In this document: one piece after another, positions 1-8,628 of the stretch
Layout of the letters: every line of letters starts with the position of its first letter
How positions within the stretch are numbered: the stretch's first letter is position 1
NCBI GenBank assembly: GCA_017161705.1
Contig: JADFCW010000030.1
Location: 1-35,163, forward strand
DNA from: Candidatus Sumerlaeota bacterium
GTDB taxonomy: Bacteria; Sumerlaeota; Sumerlaeia; JADFCW01
Direction: 5' to 3'
DNA length: 35,163 bases
Notes under the pieces: generated by a model
Database searches by the model: none
What the model was told of the DNA's origin: nothing
The model's input: only the letters and a program-made list of their open reading frames with translations
Position numbers and translations under genes: made by a program

Positions 1-38
1 AAAAACCAAAGCGGCAGCATGGCTGCAGCACTCCAAAA
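1..38 (+). repeat. Stem-loop repeat, copy 1
   Basis: The core GCGGCAGC-ATG-GCTGC(a)GC forms a near-perfect 8-bp stem around a 3-base loop. It is preceded by AAAAACCAAA and followed by ACTCCAAAA. The same preceding and following bases recur in the copy at 174-238, so the repeat unit is longer than the hairpin. Together with the inverted copy at 65-117 it could fold into one large hairpin. The window begins at its first base, so the true left end may lie outside. Confidence 0.7.
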
Positions 39-64
39 GTGCTGGCCATGCAGAACGCTTTTGC

Positions 65-117
65 TTTGGACTGCGGCAGCCATGCTGCCGCTTTTCTCTC
101 GACAACCTCCGACGCAC
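65..117 (-). repeat. Stem-loop repeat, copy 2 (inverted)
   Basis: The core is GCGGCAGC-CAT-GCTGCCGC, the reverse complement of copy 1. It is flanked on the left by TTTGGACT and on the right by a second conserved block, TCGACAACCTCCGACGCAC. That second block recurs with few changes next to the copies at about 14.89 kb and 34.17 kb, so it is part of the element. Confidence 0.7.
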
Positions 118-173
118 CGAACGCCGCCCGAAAAAGAAAAAAGCGCCACCCTTCCGCCCCTCCGAACAGTCGG

Positions 174-238
174 AAAAAACCAAAGCGGCAGCATGGCTGC
201 CGCACTCCAAAGGTTTTGGCCGACAAGTTTCGACGCAC
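174..238 (+). repeat. Stem-loop repeat, copy 3
   Basis: The core GCGGCAGC-ATG-GCTGCCGC is a perfect 8-bp stem with an ATG loop. It has the AAAAAACCAAA left flank of copy 1. The right flank, ACTCCAAAGG, runs into CCGACAAGTTTCGACGCAC, the same tail block seen beside the other copies. It thus combines flanks of copy 1 and copy 2. Confidence 0.7.
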
Positions 239-353
239 GGAGCGCGGCCTGTGGCCATAAGCAAACATGGAATGCTCTATACAGAGATGTATGCATTTGG
301 CTAGATCTTCAAACGAAAGAGTCCAATAACTCACCAAAAAAAGGAGAAGCGAC

Positions 354-1784
354 ATGAGAAGCCAATACGTGCAGCCACGTTCATGCTTTCGAGCCCTGGC
401 GGTCGGTCTATGCCTTGGGTTAAGTTTTCCGGCGATTGCGCAGCAGCCGGCGGTGTGGCCCGACTGGGCAGAGGCGCGCGACGAGGCCGTTCGCTTGCTG
501 GGCGATCTGATCCGGATTGATACCACGAATCCGCCGGGCAACGAAACCAAGGCCGCAGCCTACATCCAGTCGGTTTTGGACAAGGAGGGGATTGCAGCGA
601 AAATCTACGAGAGGGAGCCGGGGCGCGGCAATCTGGTGGCCCGTCTCAAAGGCAGTGGAGCGAAAAAGCCGATCCTGATGATGGCCCATCTCGATGTTGT
701 GGGGGTCGAGCGCAGCCAATGGACGGTCGAACCGTTTGGCGGGGTTGTCCGGGACGGCTATATTTACGGGCGCGGGGCTGCGGACAACAAAGGCAAGGCT
801 GCCGGCTATCTGGAAGTGCTGCTCCTATTGCACCGGCTGAAAGTCCCGCTCGAACGCGACGTCATCTATCTGGCTCAGGCGGGCGAGGAAAGCACGCCGC
901 GCGTCGGCATCGAGTTTATGATCGCGCGGCACTGGGAGGAGATCGCTTGCGAGTTTGCTCTCGACGAGGGCGGGGTCATTCGCCGCAAGGACGGGCGCAT
1001 TCAATATGTCGGAATTGCCACGACGGAGAAATCGCCGCGGCCGGCGCGCCTGATCGCCCGCGGAACGCCCGGCCACGGTTCGCGCCCCCGGCCCGACAAT
1101 GCGATTGTCCATCTGGCGGCGGCGGTCGCCAAAGTCGGCACTCTCCAGCTGCCCATGCGGCTGAATGAAACGACCGAGGCGTTTTTCCGCGGCCTTGCCC
1201 CGCGCGTTTCGCCCGAAGAAGCCGCCTTGTTCGCGCAACTGAAAGACCCTAACGAGACTGAGCGCGTGCAGGAACTCTTCCGGCAAAAATATCTCGGCTA
1301 CAACACCATGATCCGCACCAGCATCTCGCCGACGATGATCGCCGGCGGCTTTCGCACCAATGTGATCCCCGCCGAGGCCGAGGCGACGCTCGACATCCGC
1401 GTGCTGCCCGACGAGAACCTCGATGAGCTCGAAGCCGCATTGCGCGCGGCGATCGCCGACCCGGCCGTCGAGGTCAAACTCAGCCGAACGGGCCGGCCGA
1501 TCTCGCCGCCCTCGCCGACGGACAGCGCGATGTATCGCGCACTCGAACGCGCCCAGGCGCAGGTCTTCCCCGACACCGTCACGGTGCCGCTGCTTTTGGC
1601 CGGCGCCACCGACATGGCGCAGTTGCGCGCCAAGGGCGTGCAGGCTTACGGCCTCGGCAATGTGATGACCGAGGAGGACTCGGACCGCGTTCACGGCAAC
1701 GACGAACGTATCTCGGTGGAGGGACTGGGCCAATTCATCGAATACGTTTATCGTGCGGTCGCGGAGGTCGCCGCCGCGAAGTGA
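354..1784 (+). CDS. Exported M20-family metallopeptidase
   Basis: 476 residues. Predicted zinc-dependent peptidase or carboxypeptidase of the M20/M25/M40 clan. An N-terminal signal peptide (about residues 1-29, ending SFPAIAQ) predicts export to the periplasm. Clan metal ligands and catalytic residues are visible: H112 and the catalytic D114 in AHLDVV, the bridging D144 in GRGAADNKG, catalytic E178 with ligand E179 in GEES, D204 in DEGG, and H447 near the C-terminus. The central 220-330 region fits the inserted dimerisation domain, with GTPGHGSRP at its start. The start is fixed by AAGGAG 7 bases upstream. It stands alone, convergent with xdhC. Substrate is not evident; M20 members include dipeptidases, carboxypeptidases and amidohydrolases. 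Confidence 0.9.
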   Translation: MRSQYVQPRSCFRALAVGLCLGLSFPAIAQQPAVWPDWAEARDEAVRLLGDLIRIDTTNPPGNETKAAAYIQSVLDKEGIAAKIYEREPGRGNLVARLKGSGAKKPILMMAHLDVVGVERSQWTVEPFGGVVRDGYIYGRGAADNKGKAAGYLEVLLLLHRLKVPLERDVIYLAQAGEESTPRVGIEFMIARHWEEIACEFALDEGGVIRRKDGRIQYVGIATTEKSPRPARLIARGTPGHGSRPRPDNAIVHLAAAVAKVGTLQLPMRLNETTEAFFRGLAPRVSPEEAALFAQLKDPNETERVQELFRQKYLGYNTMIRTSISPTMIAGGFRTNVIPAEAEATLDIRVLPDENLDELEAALRAAIADPAVEVKLSRTGRPISPPSPTDSAMYRALERAQAQVFPDTVTVPLLLAGATDMAQLRAKGVQAYGLGNVMTEEDSDRVHGNDERISVEGLGQFIEYVYRAVAEVAAAK

Positions 1785-1842
1785 CAGCCCTTCCATCGCG
1801 TCGTTCTTTCTGACAACTTTCCGCAACGCGTGTCGGTCGGAG

Positions 1843-2910
1843 TCAATGCGCATTTTGGCGCGAGAGCGCTGCGGCGGCGGTGGCAGCACGGCCTTTGCGG
1901 CGGACGGCGATCAGTTGCGCAACAATGCTGGCGGCGATTTCCGGCACGGTAACCGAACCAATGTCGAGACCGATCGGGGCAAAGACGCGATCGAGCGCGT
2001 CGGCGGTGGCGCGGCCCGACTCGATGAACTGCTGGCGCATCGCGGCGACCTTCCGGCGGCTGCCGATCATCCCGATGTAAGCAGCAGGGCGATGGATACA
2101 GGCTTCGAGCGCGGCAGCGTCGTGCTGATGGCCGCGCGTCACGATAACGATGTAGGTGTCGGCGGCGACGGGAAACGCGGCCACCTCTTTGGCGATGTCC
2201 CCGCAGAGCAAATGCACGTTTTCGGGAAACAGGGCGGGGCGGGTGAATTCGGGACGGTCGTCGAGCACCGTAATGTCGAAGCCGACGAGCGAGGCTTGGC
2301 GCGCGAGCGCCTGGCCGATATGTCCGCCGCCGACGATGAGAAGCCGCGGCTGCGGGATCACCGGCTCGATGAACATCTGGCCGCTTGGGGCGGCCTCGAG
2401 GGCGAGCAGGCGGGGTTCTTCGCGCGCGAGAGCCGTTCGGATCGTTTCGGATTTCGGATCGCCGACGGCCGGATGAAACAAGGGTTCGGGCGCCCAGCGG
2501 GCCTCGATCGCCAGCGGCGAAAAGTGGATGGCAGTGATCAGAACGCCCCGCTCGCCGCGCGCGAGCGCTTCCGCCGCCTTTGCGTATTCCTCGCGGTCTT
2601 CGAAGGCCGCCGGGTCAATCAGCACGCGCATCCTGCCGCCGCAGATGGGACTGGAGTCGGAGACCTTGGCGCCCTCGAGCGTGAAATGGAACAGGACGGG
2701 TTGCCGCGATTGAATGGCCTCGACCGCGCGACGCTGTGCCTCGGCCTCGACCGCCCCGCCGCCGATGGTCCCCCAAATCCTGCCGTCGGCCTCGATCACC
2801 GCGCGTGCCCCTGCGCCCGCAGGGGTCGAACCCTCCGCCTGAAGAACCAATGCCACGGCAAAGGGGCGGCCGTTGTCGGCCAGTTCCACAGTGGTCCTAT
2901 AGATATTCAT
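1843..2910 (-). CDS. xdhC: XdhC-family molybdoenzyme maturation protein
   Basis: 355 residues. XdhC/CoxI-family proteins bind molybdenum cofactor, promote its sulfuration and insert it into xanthine-dehydrogenase-type enzymes. The N-terminal XdhC domain shows GTIGGGAVE at 48-56 and the conserved Cys-Gly-Gly at C90-G92 (PICGGRMRV). The C-terminal half is a Rossmann fold with GGGHIG at 194-199 and GMIGSRRK further on, as in full-length family members. Its ATG overlaps the TGA of the upstream large-subunit gene by 4 bases (ATGA), so it is last in the operon and probably translationally coupled. It most likely serves the adjacent enzyme. It is a cytoplasmic protein with no signal sequence. Confidence 0.9.
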   Translation of the reverse strand: MNIYRTTVELADNGRPFAVALVLQAEGSTPAGAGARAVIEADGRIWGTIGGGAVEAEAQRRAVEAIQSRQPVLFHFTLEGAKVSDSSPICGGRMRVLIDPAAFEDREEYAKAAEALARGERGVLITAIHFSPLAIEARWAPEPLFHPAVGDPKSETIRTALAREEPRLLALEAAPSGQMFIEPVIPQPRLLIVGGGHIGQALARQASLVGFDITVLDDRPEFTRPALFPENVHLLCGDIAKEVAAFPVAADTYIVIVTRGHQHDAAALEACIHRPAAYIGMIGSRRKVAAMRQQFIESGRATADALDRVFAPIGLDIGSVTVPEIAASIVAQLIAVRRKGRAATAAAALSRQNAH

Positions 2911-5099
2911 GAAGCCGTTTGACTCGACTTGGCCGTACTTAGATTAATCGGCATCTGGCGAATCCGCTTGCCGGTGGCGTCGAACACAGCGTTTCCGATG
3001 GCTGGTGCGATAGCGATAATCGGGGTTTCACCGCCGCCGACCGGCTCCAGGCCCGGCCAATTGCGCAGATGAATGTCCAGCTCGGGCACGTCTTTGAAAC
3101 GCGGCACCAAATACTTGCCGAACGATGCATTGAGCATCCTGCCGCCCTCGAAGATCATCTCCTCGCGCAGCGCGCCGCCCAGGCCCATGAGAATGCAGCC
3201 GATGACTTGTTTCCTGAGATTTTCAGGATTGACCACCGTGCCGGCCTCGAATACCTGCGTCACTTTTTTCACGACGATCTCGCCCTTCGCTTCATCCACG
3301 GCAATCTCGACGCAGGCAGCCACGACCGACGCTTTCTCGGTGCCGCAGGCCAGACCGATGCCGGTGCCCGCAGCCCGTTTCTGCCTTCTGCGCTCCCGCC
3401 AGTTAAACTGCCGAGCCGCCTCTTCGAGCGCCGCGCGAAGGCGCTCGTTGTCCAGATGCGCCAGGCGGAAATCGAGCGGATCGGCGCCGGCGGCCGCCGC
3501 CAGTTCGTCCATCATGCATTCGCGGGCAAAGTTGTTGGCCGTGGCCGCAAGGGTGCGATAGGAGCCCTGCCGCAGCGGCGGATCGGAAGGCACATAGCGG
3601 CAGTTGTTGCGGGCAATCCGATACGGCGTTTGCACCGCGGCAGCGCCGGAGTTGATGTTGATGAAATGCCAAACGACAATCTGCCCCTTTTCGTCCAGAG
3701 CCGCCTCGATCTCGATGACTGCCGCAGGCCGAAAATACGCCCACGTGAACTCCTCTTCGCGCGTCCATTTGACGGAGACCGGCCGACCTGCCGCCCGCGC
3801 CAGCCGCGCCGCCTCGATCGCCGACTCGGCCGTATGCTTGCCGCCAAATCCGCAACCAAAGTCCGGCACGATCACACGCACGCACTCGCTCGGCAGTTGA
3901 AACGCGCGCATGAGTTCCGAGTGATAGCCGAACGGCGCCTGCGTGCACGTCCAGACAGTGAGATTGCCGTCTTTCCATTCGGCCAGCGCCGTTCGGGTTT
4001 CCGCCGGCGCGTGCTGAATGTACGCCGTGCGGTAGGTTTGCCTGAACCCCCTGGCGGCCTTGGCCATCTCGGCGGCGAAGGGATTTTCGACGTCGCGTTT
4101 CGAGCGGACACGCCGCCTGAGGTAGTCATAGACCTCCGTGCTCGACGGATGCGGGGCAGGTTCCCACCGGGCCGTTTCGGCAACAGCCTCGAGGGCCTGC
4201 GTCGCCTGAAACGTAGTCGGGGCGGCCACGCCGACAAAATCGCCCTCGCGCACCGCCACGACATCCTTCATCGCCCTGGCCGGTTCGAGATCAATCGAGA
4301 GAAGTTTTGCGCCATAGGACGGCGGACGAAGGACTTTGCCGTGCAGCATATTGGGCAAAATCAGGTCGGAGGGGAACTTGTGCGCGCCGGTCACGAGGTC
4401 GCGGCGGTTCGGGCGCGCATAGGACGTTCCCATGACCTTCCATTCCTTGACGGGTGTCACGCTGACGTTGGGCGGCGGGGGCTGATCGAGCGCCCGGGCC
4501 GCCGCGCCGCCTTTGGCCAGTTCGCCAAATGTCACCGAACGCTTCGAGGGCGGGTGCGTGATCACGCCGTCGCGTACCTCGACGCTGTTCTCCGCCACGC
4601 CCCATTGTTTGCACGCAAGACCGACCAGCAACATGCGGGCGGCGGCGGCAGCTTGCCGCACGGCCGGAACGGTCGAGGGTGTGGTGCGGCTGCCCGCAGT
4701 CGTGCCGTCGTCGGGACACAGCTGCGTGTCGCCCATGACCATGCGGATGGCATCGGGCGAGAGGTGCAGTTCCTCGGCGGCCGACTGTGTGAGTTCCGCC
4801 CGTGCGCCCTGTCCCATTTCGATTTTGCCGGTCATCACGGTGAGGGTGCCGTCTTCGCCGATGTGGATGCGCGCCGAGACGTTTCGGCCGCGTCCGCCGC
4901 CCCCGCCGCCGCTGCCGCGCTGCGCCTCGGCGATGCCCTCGAAAACAGTCACCAGAAGACCGGCGCCGAGGAGTTGAACAAATCCGCGCCGGTCTATTCC
5001 GCTCAGAGTTTCGGGTAGAGTCCCCGGTTGCGAAGCGATCGGGGTGCTTTGCGACTTCCGGCTCCTCCCATCCGAATTGCTGTCTCTTGTTTTCATCAT
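2907..5099 (-). CDS. Tat-exported molybdopterin-binding subunit, xanthine dehydrogenase family (IorB-like)
   Basis: 730 residues. Large catalytic subunit of a xanthine oxidase-family hydroxylase, of the isoquinoline-1-oxidoreductase/aldehyde dehydrogenase beta type. A twin-arginine signal is visible: IDRRGFVQLLGAG at 36-48, with the two arginines at 37-38 and a hydrophobic stretch to about residue 57, followed by a Gly-rich linker. Family motifs include EMGQGARAELTQ, the FGCGFGGKH segment, and GGGET near the C-terminus, where E691 fits the catalytic glutamate. It follows the 2Fe-2S gene by 6 bases, with GGAGG inside that gene's end. The oxidised substrate cannot be read from the sequence; an N-heterocycle or aldehyde is the family expectation. 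Confidence 0.9.
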   Translation of the reverse strand: MMKTRDSNSDGRSRKSQSTPIASQPGTLPETLSGIDRRGFVQLLGAGLLVTVFEGIAEAQRGSGGGGGGRGRNVSARIHIGEDGTLTVMTGKIEMGQGARAELTQSAAEELHLSPDAIRMVMGDTQLCPDDGTTAGSRTTPSTVPAVRQAAAAARMLLVGLACKQWGVAENSVEVRDGVITHPPSKRSVTFGELAKGGAAARALDQPPPPNVSVTPVKEWKVMGTSYARPNRRDLVTGAHKFPSDLILPNMLHGKVLRPPSYGAKLLSIDLEPARAMKDVVAVREGDFVGVAAPTTFQATQALEAVAETARWEPAPHPSSTEVYDYLRRRVRSKRDVENPFAAEMAKAARGFRQTYRTAYIQHAPAETRTALAEWKDGNLTVWTCTQAPFGYHSELMRAFQLPSECVRVIVPDFGCGFGGKHTAESAIEAARLARAAGRPVSVKWTREEEFTWAYFRPAAVIEIEAALDEKGQIVVWHFININSGAAAVQTPYRIARNNCRYVPSDPPLRQGSYRTLAATANNFARECMMDELAAAAGADPLDFRLAHLDNERLRAALEEAARQFNWRERRRQKRAAGTGIGLACGTEKASVVAACVEIAVDEAKGEIVVKKVTQVFEAGTVVNPENLRKQVIGCILMGLGGALREEMIFEGGRMLNASFGKYLVPRFKDVPELDIHLRNWPGLEPVGGGETPIIAIAPAIGNAVFDATGKRIRQMPINLSTAKSSQTAS

Positions 5100-5105
5100 G
5101 AGAGA

Positions 5106-5576
5106 TTACCTCCGGGCTTCGCGGACCGCGCGACGCACCGCGTTGAGAATGTTGGGATAGTTGTTGCAGCGGCAGATATTGCCGTCCATCCAGTTGAGAA
5201 TCTCAGCCTCGGTGGGCTGGGGATTTTCCCGAAGCAACGCCACAGTAGTGAGAATCATGCCGGGTGTGCAGTAACCGCACTGCATGGCGCCTTCGGCCAG
5301 AAATGCTTCTTGCACCGGATGGAGTTTGTCGCCGTCGGCCAGCCCCTCGATGGTGACGATGGTCTTTTGGTCAACGTCCTTGGCCGGCGTGATACAGGCC
5401 AGAGTCCGTTTGCCGTCCATGAGAACGGTGCAGACGCCGCAGAAACCCTCGCCGCAGCCGTACTTTGTGCCGGTCAAATGCAAGTCCTCGCGCAGAATGT
5501 CCAGCAACGGCCGCTGCGGGTCGGTGGTGACCGTTGCGGCCTTGCCGTTCACGGTGAACCCGATGGTGATGTCCAT
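5106..5576 (-). CDS. 2Fe-2S subunit of the molybdenum hydroxylase (IorA-like)
   Basis: 156 residues. Electron-transfer subunit carrying two [2Fe-2S] clusters. The N-terminal plant-ferredoxin-type cluster has C41, C46, C49 and C61 (GCGEGFCGVC). The C-terminal four-helix cluster has C100, C103, C135 and C137 (QCGYCTPG and ICRCNNY). Length is normal for the family. It has no signal peptide although the partner carries a Tat signal, so it would have to be exported bound to that partner. It is the first gene of the operon; GGGAG lies 7 bases before the ATG. No FAD subunit gene is present, consistent with the two-subunit IorAB-like arrangement that uses an external electron acceptor. Confidence 0.93.
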   Translation of the reverse strand: MDITIGFTVNGKAATVTTDPQRPLLDILREDLHLTGTKYGCGEGFCGVCTVLMDGKRTLACITPAKDVDQKTIVTIEGLADGDKLHPVQEAFLAEGAMQCGYCTPGMILTTVALLRENPQPTEAEILNWMDGNICRCNNYPNILNAVRRAVREARR

Positions 5577-5632
5577 GATGAATCTCCCGTGGAATAGAAA
5601 ATCGGAGTCTGGTGTGGTTCTGCCTAAAAAAC

Positions 5633-5662
5633 ATGCAAGGGAAAAGGGAGAAGAATTGTCAA
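5633..5662 (-). promoter_or_regulatory. Possible promoter of the molybdoenzyme operon
   Basis: On the minus strand, a perfect TTGACA (5662-5657) is followed after 18 bases by TTGCAT (5638-5633), a weak -10. Transcription would begin about 50 bases before the ATG at 5576. The -35 match is strong and the -10 poor, so this is tentative. Confidence 0.3.
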
Positions 5663-5818
5663 GATAGAGTGGAGGGGGAAAGAGACGATAGGGACAAAGC
5701 GGACGGCATGGACGGTGTGGGACAGGGACGGTTTCAAATCTGCGGCGGCGTGCGCCACCGAACTTGACTTGCCCGGCTATCTCCGTTAGGCGTTATGGCG
5801 GTTGGAGGCAAACTATCC

Positions 5819-7042
5819 ATGGCTGAACTTCTCTTTCCGGATCAGGCGCGCGCCAAAATTCTATCGTACTGCCGCATGCAGGTGCGGGAAAAGGTCCCGC
5901 TCGAACAGGCGCGCGGGCGCATTCTGGCGCAACCCATTCGCGCCGACCGCGACATCCCGCCGGCCGACCGCTCGACCATGGACGGCTACGCCGTGCGAGC
6001 GGAGGATCTCGGATCGGTGCCGTGCGAGCTGAAGTTGATCGGCGAAGTTACGGCCGGATCGGCGGCGCGGCCGCGCGTGGCACCGGGCACCTGCGTGCGC
6101 ATCCTGACAGGTGCCAATATTCCGCCGGGGGCCGACGCCGTCGCCATCGTGGAAAGCACCAGCGAGATGGGTGCGGGAAGCATTCGTTTTCACGCCAGTG
6201 TCCGGCCGGGTGAAAACGTTTTGCCGCGTGCTTCCATTGCCCGCAAAGGACAGATTCTCCTCGACAAAGGAACGCGGCTGGATGCACCGCAGATTGCCTT
6301 GTGCGCCGTCGTCGGCGCCGATCCCGTTCCGGTAATCCGCCGCCCGCGCGTCGGCGTTGTTTGCACAGGAGAAGAACTGGTGGATGGCAGCGCAAAACCT
6401 GTTGCGGCACATATCCAGCGCGACGCCAACGGGCCGGCTCTGCGCGCCGCGCTTGAATCCACCGAAACGGCCGAATGCCGCATATTGGGCATTGTCGGCG
6501 ACCGTTTGCCGGCGTTGCGGCAACGCATCGCCCGCGCTCTGTCAACCTGCGACGTGGTGCTGGTCAGCGGCGGCGTTTCGGCAGGGAAATACGATCTGGT
6601 CCCGCAAGCGTTGAAAGATCTGGGTTGCCGGAAAATCTTCCACGGCGTGAAAGTGAAACCGGGCAAACCCTTGTTGTTCGCCCAGGGGCCCAGGCGCCAG
6701 CTGGTATTTGGGCTTCCGGGAAATCCCATGAGCGTGCTGACGGGTTTTCATGAATTTGTGGCGCCGGCGTTGAGGAAAATGACAGGCTGCGCGGAGTGCG
6801 GGCCGCGGCGGGAGCGGATACGATTGGCCGCTGCCGTATCGAATTTTTCCGGCCGGATCTATTTCGCACCTGTGAAACTGGAACCTCGCGGCGACGAGCG
6901 CCCCTTGTTCGCAGTTCCTCTCGCCTCGCGCGGCTCCGCCGACGTGCTGGCCGGCGCGCAATGCAACGGCGTGGTCGTGCTCGCGGATCAGCGCGAATAT
7001 GCCGCCGACGAATGGGTGGAATATCATCCGTGGAGCAGATAG
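5819..7042 (+). CDS. moeA: Molybdopterin molybdenumtransferase MoeA
   Basis: 407 residues. Inserts molybdate into adenylated molybdopterin in the last step of molybdenum cofactor synthesis, in the cytoplasm. Family motifs are all visible: DRSTMDGY at 50-57, TGEEL at 183-187 with the catalytic-site glutamate, GGVSAGKYD at 251-259, VKPGKP, and GLPGNP at 298-303. Two starts are possible. The ATG at 5819 has GGAGG 10 bases upstream and gives the usual MAELL-type beginning. The ATG at 5795 adds eight residues and has a weaker AGG. First gene of a tight cofactor operon divergent from the molybdoenzyme operon; a TTGACT at 5764-5769 could be its -35. Confidence 0.95.
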   Translation: MAELLFPDQARAKILSYCRMQVREKVPLEQARGRILAQPIRADRDIPPADRSTMDGYAVRAEDLGSVPCELKLIGEVTAGSAARPRVAPGTCVRILTGANIPPGADAVAIVESTSEMGAGSIRFHASVRPGENVLPRASIARKGQILLDKGTRLDAPQIALCAVVGADPVPVIRRPRVGVVCTGEELVDGSAKPVAAHIQRDANGPALRAALESTETAECRILGIVGDRLPALRQRIARALSTCDVVLVSGGVSAGKYDLVPQALKDLGCRKIFHGVKVKPGKPLLFAQGPRRQLVFGLPGNPMSVLTGFHEFVAPALRKMTGCAECGPRRERIRLAAAVSNFSGRIYFAPVKLEPRGDERPLFAVPLASRGSADVLAGAQCNGVVVLADQREYAADEWVEYHPWSR

Positions 7043-7043
7043 T

Positions 7044-8069
7044 GTGACCTCGCCGTCGGCCGCCGCCGTGGATTGCCTGCGCATCTCGGTCACCGACCGG
7101 TGCGACCTGCGGTGCATTTATTGCCTGCCGCGGGAGCAGGAAAGGGCTGCGCCGGAACCCACGGATGCCTCAACCTGCCGCCTGTCGTTGGAAAGTATTG
7201 CAACCCTCGTGGATTTCCTCCGCAGCCGATTCGGACTGCGCGCAGTGCGATTGACAGGCGGCGAACCGCTGACGCAGCCCGATATTCTCGATTGGATCGG
7301 CCGGCTGGCCAAAACGGGAATCGAGGATCTGGCGCTGACGACCAACGGCCAGCGGCTGGCCGATCTAGCGATCCCTTTGCGCAAAGCCGGACTGCATCGC
7401 GTCAACATTAGCCTCGACAGCTTGGACCCGCAGCGCTATGCGCGGCTGACGCGCGGAGGCCGCCTGGACCGCACGCTGGCGGGAATTGAGGCCGCGTGCA
7501 CGGCGGGATTTCGCAAAGTGAGACTGAACACGGTGGTTCTGCGCGGAGAAAACGAGATCGAGGTGTGCGACCTGTTGGAGTTTGCGTTGGCACGCGGACT
7601 GGAAATCCGATTCCTGGAACTGATGGCCATCGGCTGCGCCGCGCCGCATCATGCGCAATGGTTTGTGGCTTCGGATGAAGTCCGCGAGCGGCTGCGAACA
7701 CGCTGGCGGTTGACGCCGCTGAACGGGACCGGACAAGAGGATGGAAGAAGCGGCGGATCCGCTCAGCCGGTGAGTTTTCCGACCATCCAGACGACATTTG
7801 CGATCAATGGCGGAACGGGCCGCGTAGGTTTCATTTCTCCCGAAAGCCGTCCGTTTTGCGCCGGCTGCCGCCGACTGCGCCTGACCGCCAACGGCGTCTT
7901 GCTCGGCTGCCTGATGCACCGCGAAGGCGTGCCGGTCGCCCACTGTCTTGCCAACGGATCGCGCCCCGATTTTGCCGCCATAGCGGAAGCCGTGAATGCG
8001 GCGCTGCGGTCGAAGCCGGCCATGCGGACGCGCCATTCGCCGCGCCTGATGGCCGCCATCGGAGGTTGA
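7044..8069 (+). CDS. moaA: GTP 3',8-cyclase MoaA (radical SAM)
   Basis: 341 residues from a GTG start. Catalyses the radical SAM cyclisation of GTP that begins molybdopterin synthesis. The N-terminal 4Fe-4S ligands are C20, C24 and C27 (DRCDLRCIYC). The second, substrate-binding cluster uses C272, C275 and C289 (FCAGCRRLRLT...GCL). The protein ends in Gly-Gly, the conserved functional tail of MoaA. The GTG lies one base after the moeA stop, which suits translational coupling. An in-frame ATG at 6999 sits inside moeA and would add 15 residues unlike the family, so GTG is preferred. About ten extra residues occur near 230-240 (GTGQEDGRSGGS), probably a loop. Confidence 0.95.
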   Translation: MTSPSAAAVDCLRISVTDRCDLRCIYCLPREQERAAPEPTDASTCRLSLESIATLVDFLRSRFGLRAVRLTGGEPLTQPDILDWIGRLAKTGIEDLALTTNGQRLADLAIPLRKAGLHRVNISLDSLDPQRYARLTRGGRLDRTLAGIEAACTAGFRKVRLNTVVLRGENEIEVCDLLEFALARGLEIRFLELMAIGCAAPHHAQWFVASDEVRERLRTRWRLTPLNGTGQEDGRSGGSAQPVSFPTIQTTFAINGGTGRVGFISPESRPFCAGCRRLRLTANGVLLGCLMHREGVPVAHCLANGSRPDFAAIAEAVNAALRSKPAMRTRHSPRLMAAIGG

Positions 8070-8073
8070 AAGC

Positions 8074-8628
8074 GTGAGCAGTCGCAAACTCTCGCATGTT
8101 GCCCGGCGAGGCAGCATCAAAATGGTCAATGTCGCGGCAAAAGGGGCCACACGGCGGTGGGCGCGGGCCGAGGGAATGGTCCATTTGGGGCCGGAAATTG
8201 CAGCGGTTCTGCACCGGACAGGCGCAACGGCAAAAGGGCACGTGTTCGACACGGCGCGGATTGCCGGCATTTTGGCGGCGAAGCAAACGGCTGCGCTCAT
8301 CCCTCTGTGTCATCCTTTGGCGCTGGAGGTTGTGGACGTGGACCTGACGCTGGCCGGCGAGACTGTGCGCATCGAATCGCACGCGGGCTGCGAGGGGAAG
8401 ACCGGCGTCGAGATGGAAGCGCTGACCGCCGTGGCCGTCGCGGCCCTGACTGTCTATGACATGTGCAAGTCGCTGGGCAAGGAAATCGAAATCGGTCCCA
8501 TTCGTCTGATCGAGAAGGGCGGAGGCCGAAGCGGCCTCTGGAAACGAGCGTCAACCGACGCCTGCAATCCGCGCGGTGCACGAAAGTCCGCTTTGCCGCC
8601 TGTGCGCGCTGGAAAGAAATCGTTATGA
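8074..8628 (+). CDS. moaC: Cyclic pyranopterin monophosphate synthase MoaC
   Basis: 184 residues, GTG start, 4 bases after the moaA stop. Converts the MoaA product to cyclic pyranopterin monophosphate. Family signatures include FDTARIAGILAAKQT, LIPLCHPL, and CEGKTGVEMEALTAV leading to YDMCK at 128-132, where D129 and K132 fit the catalytic pair. The usual protein is about 160 residues. Here about 25 extra basic and Pro-rich residues follow GLWKR, and this tail reaches into the start of the next gene. The stop (8626-8628) overlaps the next ATG (ATGA). Confidence 0.95.
   Translation: MSSRKLSHVARRGSIKMVNVAAKGATRRWARAEGMVHLGPEIAAVLHRTGATAKGHVFDTARIAGILAAKQTAALIPLCHPLALEVVDVDLTLAGETVRIESHAGCEGKTGVEMEALTAVAVAALTVYDMCKSLGKEIEIGPIRLIEKGGGRSGLWKRASTDACNPRGARKSALPPVRAGKKSL

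Larger units (their letters stand above)
1..353. other. Gene-free leader region carrying repeats
   Basis: No credible gene lies here. The stretch holds three copies of a stem-loop repeat (listed separately), an A-rich spacer around 130-180, and the leader of the M20 peptidase gene. A clear ribosome binding site (AAGGAG, 7 bases before the ATG at 354) closes the region. Short open frames across it read through the repeat and are not supported as genes. Confidence 0.75.

Noticed and set aside
825-1889. Minus-strand open frame opposite the M20 gene
   Set aside because: Antisense shadow of a gene with all catalytic residues on the plus strand.
2907-5099. Long plus-strand open frame across the large-subunit gene (3069-5018)
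   Set aside because: It is the antisense shadow of a well-recognised gene in GC-rich DNA; its composition (Arg-, Ala-, Gly-rich) and lack of family features argue against coding.
5577-5818. Molybdenum cofactor riboswitch before moeA
   Set aside because: The region is short and purine-rich with one small hairpin (GGCG...CGCC near 5745); I could not identify the conserved Moco RNA elements.
8463-8624. Upstream in-frame extension of the MOSC-MogA gene
   Set aside because: It lies entirely inside moaC; the ATG at 8625 overlaps the moaC stop in the usual coupled way and starts the MOSC domain.
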